From contig JACMZG010001911.1 of assembly GCA_018340805.1 (NCBI GenBank), positions 51,698,135-51,762,134 on the forward strand: 64,000 bases of DNA, written 5' to 3'. Below, piece after piece: positions 57,209-64,000 of the stretch. Numbering within the stretch: position 1 is the first letter of the stretch; every line of letters begins with the position of its first letter. Source of the stretch: Microvelia longipes (lineage: Eukaryota; Arthropoda; Insecta; Hemiptera; Veliidae). A model generated the notes under the pieces. The model was not told the DNA's origin and searched no databases. It was given only the letters and a program-made list of their open reading frames with translations. The position numbers and the translations under genes were made by a program.

Positions 57209-58855
57209 CAGCACACAAGCTCAACCTTTTGCGGCTGAAAAAAGTTTATTTTCTCTCCTATAAAATGTTTGATGCTTGCTCTAATCAAAAAATTATTATC
57301 AATATAACTATAATACGTAAATATCATATTTTTAATCTAAGAGCCGTATCTTCTTTTTCGACAACTTGCTCTATGACTTGTTTAGAGCATCAGTATAGAC
57401 TATTTCTGGCATCAGTATAGACATTCACTGTAAATGTAATAATACTAATAATAAAAGGCGCGTATCCTAAAAAGGTAATAGTTTTTAAATAAAGTATGTC
57501 CTATCTTGAAACAAAATAATAAATCTTTTCTTCCAAAATTGTTTACGTAAACATTTATCTTTTATTTTTATATATAAAAATAAACCATCTTAATGAACCA
57601 TAAACATTTATAACATAAAATATCTTGTTCTAATGTTATGAAATAATTTAGCAATGCGTACGAAACTAGACATACTTCTATATAGAGTCAGGTCATATAT
57701 AGTGACAATGAGACCTCTCTATTAGATAATTTACATGCGGGCACCGTCATTAAAAACAATGAAATAATAGCTCTTTGGAATAATAATAATAATAAAAAAT
57801 TAGTTATTAAAACCTTGACAACTGTCATGACATTATTAAACACTTAGTGAGGAGTTTTACAGCGCTGAGCTAACAAAAGAAGCCGCTGCATTATGGGAGA
57901 GTTAAAATATCAGCTGGAATTAGGAACGAGGACAATTAAATTACATTTATTGTTAAAACTGTATTTAGATGAATTTTCCTACAGACTAGTAGTTTGGAGT
58001 AACAGTTTATATTTTTATTAATTTAATAGTCGCGTATAAGTTTTCAAAATATAAGTAAGTTAACCCGGGCATCAGTTTGGAGTTATATTGTTTTTGATCC
58101 TCTTCATCAATAGGGTTATAAAACTTATCTATATGAATAAGCGTTTGCACCCTCTCCCCAAAAGCATTTGTTGAACGATTTAGTTTTGGAGGATGGCTAA
58201 GTTCAGCCTAAGTAAGGCTAAGTGGAGGTTGGCCTGTTCTATTTTATTGTACACTGTTATTGTACACTAACTGTGTACAATCGACACTTGTACCATATTA
58301 TTCTATTCAATCTTTCAAAATCACACCCATTACTCTACGGCGTGTTCTGAGCTATCATTTTTTTAATTTTTAATAATATGTTTAGTTATACCTTTTATAT
58401 TTTTTTTTAAATTATAAAATGTATTTTTTGTATACACAAAACCGTCAATCTACTTTATCTCCCAATTACTCTACGTGCTCTCATTTGCAATAGATTTAAG
58501 TCATAATAAAGAACCTCCTGTATAATAAATAATTAAAATATTATTTCATTTGTGTGTAAACACATATGTATTATCTTTTTAGAAAATTATACCTAATAAC
58601 TGAATTAATATTTAAAAAAAAGTCTCAATTCTAATTGTGATGTATTGAAATTAATTGTATACATAATTATTATAGTAATTATAATTAAATCCTGAGATAT
58701 GGAATAAGCTTTATTAATTATAAGCTAAGCTTATAATTAATTAAGCTTTTTTTATTAATTAAGCTTTATTTATTTATAATTAAATTTAATCGTGATATTA
58801 TGTATTTGGAGTAGCTATAGCTCATTCCTATAAGTCTATAGTATTCCAGCCAATA
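57209..58855. other. AT-rich non-coding stretch
   Basis: No gene supportable. An AT-rich inverted block around AAGCTTATAATTAATTAAGC occurs at about 58,708-58,770. Confidence 0.5.
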
Positions 58856-58857
58856 AA

Positions 58858-59095
58858 ATTTCCGGATAGCTCAACTAGACCCAAAGATTGATTTTTGTAC
58901 CAAATTTCAATTCTCTAGCTTAAATTCTCTAGCTTAAATTCAGTGATATGATATGAGCACTCATATAGAAGATATAGACAACTTTGTGAAAACCTCAAGC
59001 ACCTGAAACGGATAATTCTGGTGATATCCCGGTTTCGGATTTTTTTTGCTAAATAATTATATACTCATGTATAAATGGGGAAAAGTAAAACATGT
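58858..59095 (-). repeat. Rep-A terminal fragment
   Basis: CCGGATAGCTCAACTAGACC, TACCAAATTTCAATTCTCTA, GACAACTTTGTGAAAAC, ATCCCGGTTTCGGATTTTTT and a GTATAAATGGGGAAAAGTAA end. CTAGCTTAAATTCTCTAG is a small local duplication. Confidence 0.75.
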
Positions 59096-59318
59096 TAAAG
59101 AAATGATTCTTTTTTTTTTTAATTGTTAAAAAGTAATATCTTTCTAAACAATATTATGAAATTGAACAAATGCGCTTTTCATGTTATCTTTCTAATCAAA
59201 TAACATAAAAAACCGTCCTTGTTTTAATGTCATTATGTTGTTTAAAAATAAATTGTTATTGGGTCAATTCAAGAAATCAATTTGAACCAGTTTCACGATT
59301 GAGTCAACAAATCAGTAA

Positions 59319-59573
59319 AAAGACAATAATGATGGATTTCCTTGTGGAACTTGCAGTAAAGCTCAAGTATTACAGCTATCAACCTGTCACCACTGTCAAA
59401 TGTCATCATCATTATTTCGTTTACCTAACAATGAGAACAAACCCAGCTTTGTGTCTGACTCCCCTCGTGAAGTCAATCCATTTACTAACTTCCTTAACTT
59501 GTATACGAAAAAAAATCCATATGATTTTCTATCTCAGTTGATTAATATCGCTGTGTTTATGAATGTTGCTTGA
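59319..59573 (+). CDS. Possible terminal exon with two CxxC pairs
   Basis: Open for 84 codons from after an in-frame TAA (59,316) to TGA (59,571). If an exon, an AAAAG acceptor-like site ends at 59,322. Two Cys pairs, CGTC (59,343-59,354) and CHHC (59,385-59,396), are ten residues apart: CX2C-X10-CX2C, a zinc-knuckle or ribbon-like spacing. C-terminal to them is a non-repetitive tail with PREVNPFTNFLNLYTKKNPY and a hydrophobic end. Composition is visibly less AT-rich than the flanks. AATAAA sites lie about 200 bp downstream. A second frame over the same bases (59,227-59,541) is also open but looks less protein-like. No family recognised. Confidence 0.35.
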   Translation, partial: KDNNDGFPCGTCSKAQVLQLSTCHHCQMSSSLFRLPNNENKPSFVSDSPREVNPFTNFLNLYTKKNPYDFLSQLINIAVFMNVA

Positions 59574-59874
59574 ATTGAATTGAAGTTGCAAATTAGTAAA
59601 TTTACCACCTGTTGCTGTATTTCTGAAACCTAAAAATTTCAAAAAGTAAGTGTCACACATTTTGTATTAAAGTCATACCTTCATATTAATACATTAAAAG
59701 CATATGTAAAGCACGATTCATTTTAATTTGATTTTTTTGTGTTTATAATAATAATTTTTGATTTATAATAAATAAAGATTATTTTTGTATGAGTTTTATT
59801 TCATGGTGTTTTATAATGTTAAGACAATAAAATCAAAATTGAATGAAATTCATGAAAGAGTCATTTTGAACACA
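59574..59874. other. AT-rich stretch, possible 3' UTR
   Basis: If the preceding frame is a terminal exon this would be its 3' UTR; an AATAAATAAAG tract near 59,768 could serve as a polyadenylation signal. Otherwise nothing is seen. Confidence 0.3.
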
Positions 59875-59875
59875 A

Positions 59876-60002
59876 AGATGGGTATCTCAGGACTTTTCCA
59901 TATCGGATTCGCTAGGCTCATCTCAACACTTTAGAATATAGAATCATGTATTTGGCAGAACATCTTTGGACTCGCTTCGCTTGATCTTAGATAGTAAAAA
60001 TA
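59876..60002 (-). repeat. Rep-A terminal fragment
   Basis: GATGGGTATCTCAGGACTTT, ATCGGATTCGCTAGGCTCAT and GGACTCGCTTCGCTTGATCT match the Rep-A end in minus orientation. Confidence 0.75.
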
Positions 60003-61400
60003 ATGAGCCGACGTCGCGCAACGGCTACGTGCCAAAGGTTGTTTTTTATTCATGTTAATTAATTATGTAAATTATTCTTTATTTTGATTTATTGACATTA
60101 TTATTATTAATTAAATTTTTGTATATATTCAGATTTTTTCATACGAGTAATTTTTTTATTATTTATTGACTTAGGGTGTTTTCTACAAAGTTGTAGAGTT
60201 GTACTAATGTCTGAGATAAGCACATGTCTGCAAGTACTACTTCTGGGCAGCTTCTTGCAACTGTCATTTCAAAGCCATTCCTTATCAGTGATATCATTGT
60301 TACTAATTAAATTTTTGTAGTGACGGTATTTAATAAAAGAAGCTTTTTTTGAATAAAACAAGTTTTTCGGGTGCATTTTTTTAATAAAAAGTCAATTTTC
60401 ATTGACGAAGAAACCCTTTACCTCTAATTCTTACCATCTAAATAGAGCATTTTCTCACATTTTAAATAATTCTATTTCACTTTTATAAAGAGATCGTTAT
60501 TTTTTATCTTTATATTAAAATTGTATAAAATAACTTTCAGATTGGAGCCGAGGAACTAGTTTAAATCCATTTATTTTCATAATCGGTATAATAATCCATT
60601 ATATAACTTTATTATAATATAAAACCTATAAAAATTTGTCATCATTCTCTCGAGTAGGCAATGTGTGCCGAAAATTACCCTGCATAAAACTAAATTGCTA
60701 TTAATTATAGTCATTTATTTCCTTTAATATCAATAATTTTTATTATTAATAATTTCAAAATGGGTCTCAACACTTATTTAATCAGTTTAATGTCTTAAGT
60801 AGCTTTTATTTTTATGTATTTTAATTAAATTTGCTTACTTCGTACATTTCTATGGAGTCTGTTAAATATTTTAATCTCTGTTTAGTTTTAAGGTGATGGT
60901 TAATTGACATATTTTGGTAATTATTTAGGTGTTACGTAATATTTTACCTGTAGTTTAGCTAGGTTGAAGTCAAACGAGTTTTTGTAGTTTAGAGATGTTT
61001 TTTTAACAAAGTATATCTTATATAGTTTTAACAAATTTCGATACAAAAATTATATTTTAAATAATACAACTTTAATAGAACTGATGTAAAGAAATAATCT
61101 CCGATTTCCTTTCCTTTAAGTTTTCTGAAGTGTAAATTTCACTTGAATCATCAAAACGAAATTCGTCAACTTTTTCTCGATTGAAGTTGACATAGAAGAG
61201 AAAAAAAGTGGATAGTAGCTTTGATTAGACCCATTACAATCAAGTTTCTTTGGAGTTTTCTTTGAGCTCTGTGAAGATAGTTGAGAATGTAATACAAAAT
61301 TTAAATAGGAACCTAATTGGGATTAAAGAGACGTCACTCACCCACCCCCACTCTCTATGCTCTTTGATCTTCTGGATTTGAAATGCAAAACTCTCGGTAA
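60003..61400. other. AT-rich non-coding stretch
   Basis: A small GC-rich pocket (GAGCCGACGTCGCGCAACGG) lies at 60,004-60,040, directly after the Rep-A end. No gene otherwise. Confidence 0.5.
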
Positions 61401-61556
61401 GGCTTTAAGTTTGGTCCTATTGATAAAGGTATTAAATCATTAAAGGCTTATCTTCGCATCGATGAACTTTTCCCTGTAAACACATCTCCTAATAATTACC
61501 TTCCAAGTTCGGTTTTTGACAAAAGTTCCTCCAAAAGAGCTACAATTTGGAAAAGG
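61401..61556 (+). CDS. Possible internal exon, unknown protein
   Basis: Open for 52 codons between TAA codons at 61,398 and 61,557. It is bounded on the right by a donor-like AAAAG/GTAACG. A TTTAAG acceptor-like site is on the left (61,404-61,409). The peptide is non-repetitive (FGPIDKGIKSLKAYLRIDEL then FPVNTSPNNYLPSSVFDKSS). After the stop the same frame continues with REISGPIKSSLKI, so a decayed longer frame is an alternative. No family recognised. Confidence 0.22.
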
Positions 61557-61739
61557 TAACGTGAAATTTCTGGACCTATCAAAAGTTCCCTTAAAATTTA
61601 GTTAACTTGTTCAACTATCCTTTTTAATTAAATTAAAACGTACAATTTTGAGACTTTAGAAGTTATAAAACTATTTTAATTCTAAACTTGTACTGTTATT
61701 GGATGACAAAGCAATGAAAAAATTTGTTTATATATTTTT

Positions 61740-61742
61740 TAT

Positions 61743-61794
<52 letters not shown>

Positions 61795-61797
61795 CAA
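61740..61797. repeat. (TA)n microsatellite
   Basis: About 58 bp of TA with one interruption. Confidence 0.95.
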
Positions 61798-61863
61798 ATT
61801 GTGATATGTTCCCGTACCGAATGGTCGTACGGGAAATCTTCATTGGTAAACGGGGTATTTCAG

Positions 61864-61956
61864 GGTTTACCAGGTTGCCAATATATCAATGTGTATGGTG
61901 CCCAGCTATTCTATGATCACGGCACAAAACAGATAATTGTAACCATTAATTTATAA
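61864..61956 (+). CDS. Possible terminal exon, doubtful
   Basis: After a TTTCAG acceptor-like site (61,858-61,863) thirty codons are open to a TAA at 61,954. The peptide GLPGCQYINVYGAQLFYDHG is not low-complexity, unlike the microsatellite-encoded sequence upstream in the same frame. AATAAA follows within about 15 bp. No family recognised; support is weak. Confidence 0.2.
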   Translation, partial: GLPGCQYINVYGAQLFYDHGTKQIIVTINL

Positions 61957-61959
61957 AGT

Positions 61960-62475
61960 GATGTAATAAAAATTTAAATGTTAAAGTAACCGACTTATTT
62001 GAATTATGAATTACATCCAAAGTAGAACAAGTAACCACCCGCCCAGTTTTAGTTTAACTATGATAAATAGATTAAAATCAGCTATAAATTCTTTAAACCG
62101 ACATTATATGATGTCTAACTAAAATATAAAGTAGCTAGCAATAAATTTTTACAAATGCTATAAATTGTGAAATTTATAGTTCTAGTATTTGAATATGAAA
62201 GTAGTTATGGTGAGTAAGCAAGTACCTAATTTCTTTTAGTAAGGTTGTCCAGCTTACATTAACAAGCATTACAAACTAACATTTATTTTTGCATTACTTT
62301 TTTTTTGGAGGTCAACTTCAGGGTTATGTTCCTTCATGGTAGTTTAATTAAATAAGGTCTAAGAACATTATTTGATATTTTTGGTTATAGAATAATAATA
62401 TTAAGGTTTAAGTAAATATAGATGTTTTTAAGGTATAAATAATAAGGATAGTTAGATGAGAAGCAAATAATAATT
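61960..62475. other. AT-rich non-coding stretch
   Basis: No gene. It probably includes the 3' UTR of the minus-strand LINE fragment that follows. Confidence 0.45.
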
Positions 62476-62477
62476 TA

Positions 62478-63022
62478 GTTTAAAGGTCTGTAATTAGGTC
62501 AGCTTGATGGAGGTATCGCAGTAGTATTTGCACGTTTTGTTCGTCGTCCTTAAGAATTTCAGGCATGTTAGCTGGTAGCGAATTTTGCTTACGGAGTGGT
62601 TCTAACTGGTGGCAGTCGCATAAAATATGATAGACGGTGAGAATTGAGGTTTGTCTGGTTTTGTTATGAGATATCCATGCGTCAGTCTAGTGTGCCCAAT
62701 ACGTAGGCGGGTCAGCATTATTTCTTCGTGTCTATTGTTCCTGAAACTTGTCTGCCAGTTGGATAGTATTGGTTTAACAAATTTGAATTTGTCGTTTGTA
62801 CTGTTTGTCCAGTCATTCTGCCATTGTCTTTGTAAGGCTGCTTTGATGTTTCCTTCAAGGTCCTTCGCAATGACCAATGAATTCGTTGGAACACCGTTAA
62901 ATATGGCTGTTTTGGCTAGTTGGTCTGCTTTTTCGTTTTCCTTGATTCCTACATGGCTAGGGATCCAGCAGAACTTGATTGTGAGTCCAGCCCTTTTAAT
63001 AAAACTTTTTAAATCACTTTAA
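62478..63022 (-). mobile_element. 3' end of a second non-LTR retrotransposon
   Basis: The minus strand encodes the end of a LINE ORF2. The RNase H C-terminal motif is clear: CWIPSHVGIKENEKADQLAK at about 62,900-62,980. Further on come KPILSNWQTSFRNNRHEEIM and the arthropod LINE hallmark LTRLRIGHTRLTHGYL (about 62,670-62,715). A frameshift near 62,640 moves the end of the protein (TVYHILCDCHQLEPLRKQNS...) to another frame. The 5' part including RT is missing. The RIGHTRLTHGYL block is typical of I/Jockey-group elements. It is unlike the GPEP-bearing element at 35-37 kb, so this is a different family. Confidence 0.88.
62602..63020 (-). pseudogene. LINE ORF2 RNase H and C-terminal fragment
   Basis: About 140 codons remain open in one frame across the RNase H end and the RLRIGHTRLTHGYL region, then shift. 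The catalytic His of the SHVGI motif and the Asp of EKADQLAK are present. The earlier RNase H acids and the whole RT are lost by 5' truncation. The only visible damage in the retained part is the frameshift, so this insertion may be younger than the other two retrotransposons; that is an impression, not a dated age. Confidence 0.8.
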
Positions 63023-63169
63023 ACGTGATAATAAAGTTGCCTGGTTTTAAACCTAGTATTATGATATTAAAGTTGAGGAATAAAATGATGACTAAATTTC
63101 TTACTTAAATAACGACTTTGAAATTTACTATTAGAAGTCTTTATAAAAACCCTACGGGAAATGGCTCTC

Positions 63170-63700
63170 GACTAAATTTTCAGTAATTTTGCAAAAAGGT
63201 AGTTTTTAGCACGCTGATCAAATGCCTTAATGGACAAATTTCCCTGTCTTTAACCAAAAGAAAATAAACAGATAGATTTTTCAGATTCTATATAAAACAT
63301 GAGTCTGGGTCAAATTCGTTGACACAAAAGAAACCAGTATTTGGTAGGCTGATCAAAAATCCTAATGGACACAAACCCCAGTTTTATCTCCAGGAACCCA
63401 CGGGCCCTTTTAATCCCTAATTTTACCTGAACGTGAGCTTTTTCTTCACAGACTACAAGCTTAGGGGGATTTCGGGGGATGTCAAGGGTTTGATCAAGAG
63501 GAGTTTTGATTAGCATGCCAAGCAATATCTTTTTATAGTTTTGGTGACTTTGAATGAGAGCTATTCTTTATACAAAATATGAGTTTGCGGGATCTTGGGG
63601 CTGAAAAGGGGGTTTGATTAAATACAGAGAGCTGAGTCCATTAATAGATTTGATTACAATGCCAAACACTATCTTTTCTCAGCAAAATGTTTAAACAGCT
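63170..63700. repeat. Degenerate ~140-150-bp tandem repeat
   Basis: Three diverged units. Landmarks: GCTGATCAAATGCCTTAATG at 63,212 versus GCTGATCAAAAATCCTAATG at 63,345; ATAAAACATGAGTCTGGG at 63,293 versus ACAAAATATGAGTTTGCGGG at 63,573; GATTAGCATGCCAAGCAATA at 63,508 versus GATTACAATGCCAAACACTA at 63,651. The minus-strand 71-codon frame across it has no recognised domain. Confidence 0.65.
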
Positions 63701-64000
63701 TTAGCCGAGTGCCATTTTCTGGATTTTGGAGAGGCCAGAATGAATTTCTTTACCATACATGTTATCTGGCCAGTAAGCACAACATTTATTTATTATAATA
63801 TTTATTATTTGATCGGGAGAGTAAGAATAAAACTTATATAGTGCAACTTTATGTCTTTTGTGAAATTATACCCTCCAGTTAACTCTTTACAGGAGATCTA
63901 TTCCTTTGATTAGTCATTGGGGTTTTTGTCACTAAGTCCTCATTAGGGTTTCTGTTTAAGGTACCTTTTCAAAATAACATAATTTTTTTGTAAGCCAAGA
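63701..64000. other. Non-coding stretch at window edge
   Basis: No gene or known repeat recognised. Confidence 0.5.

Noticed and set aside
59227..59541. 104-codon frame beginning MSLCCLK
   Set aside because: It overlaps the better candidate in another frame. It starts in AT-rich DNA and has no motif, so it is treated as the shadow of the 59,319-59,573 frame.

Overview
The window looks like non-genic chromosomal DNA from a eukaryote, most likely an arthropod and probably an insect. It is strongly AT-rich and full of (TA)n/(CA)n microsatellites. It has no long open reading frames, no bacterial-style gene packing and no ribosome-binding-site architecture. The recognisable proteins are all transposon-derived and of arthropod-typical types: a Ty3/gypsy element, two non-LTR elements and a pogo/Tigger element. 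The species assignment is inference; no rRNA, tRNA gene or host gene was found that would fix it.

Layout. 0-12 kb: AT-rich DNA with a (CA)n/(TA)n array (1.8 kb), a 502-bp MITE (3.14-3.64 kb), and copies of two dispersed families named here Rep-A and Rep-C. 12-27 kb: a 38-bp minisatellite grown inside a Rep-A copy, two tRNA-Lys-like primer-binding sites on the minus strand (14.46 and 25.09 kb), three foldback elements (17.5, 19.3-19.5 and 21.3-21.8 kb), and a mirrored pair of large microsatellites (23.7 and 24.25 kb). 27.5-31.25 kb: a decayed Ty3/gypsy element on the minus strand (gag, protease, RT, RNase H, integrase in that order). 31.3-35 kb: a degenerate tandem repeat, a related block with a perfect tRNA-type B box, and a large foldback. 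35.2-37.15 kb: a decayed LINE on the minus strand. 40.5-41.2 kb: a second, longer copy of the 3.14-kb MITE. 43 kb: an ~89-bp minisatellite of about ten copies. 45.39-46.20 kb: a complete non-autonomous Tigger/pogo element with TIRs and TA target duplication. 46-60 kb: many Rep-A copies in both orientations, an 87-bp amplification of the Rep-C end, a GC-rich tandem repeat inside a Rep-A copy, and a 226-bp MITE. 62.5-63.0 kb: the 3' end of a second LINE.

No complete host gene can be supported. A few short open stretches have coding-like composition and could be exons of genes with very long introns, or remnants of unrecognised elements. The best is 59,319-59,573 (+), with two CxxC pairs; others are at 15,872-16,033 (-), 61,401-61,556 (+), 42,620-42,739 (-) and 61,864-61,956 (+). 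All are low confidence.

The most unusual content is the repeat ecology. One high-copy ~0.9-kb family (Rep-A) has no recognisable coding capacity, and a second short family (Rep-C) has a conserved CTGATGATGG...GAAAGC core. Both have given rise to, or host, local tandem arrays. Several independent foldbacks share a GAAGATG...GAAACG-like motif with Rep-C.
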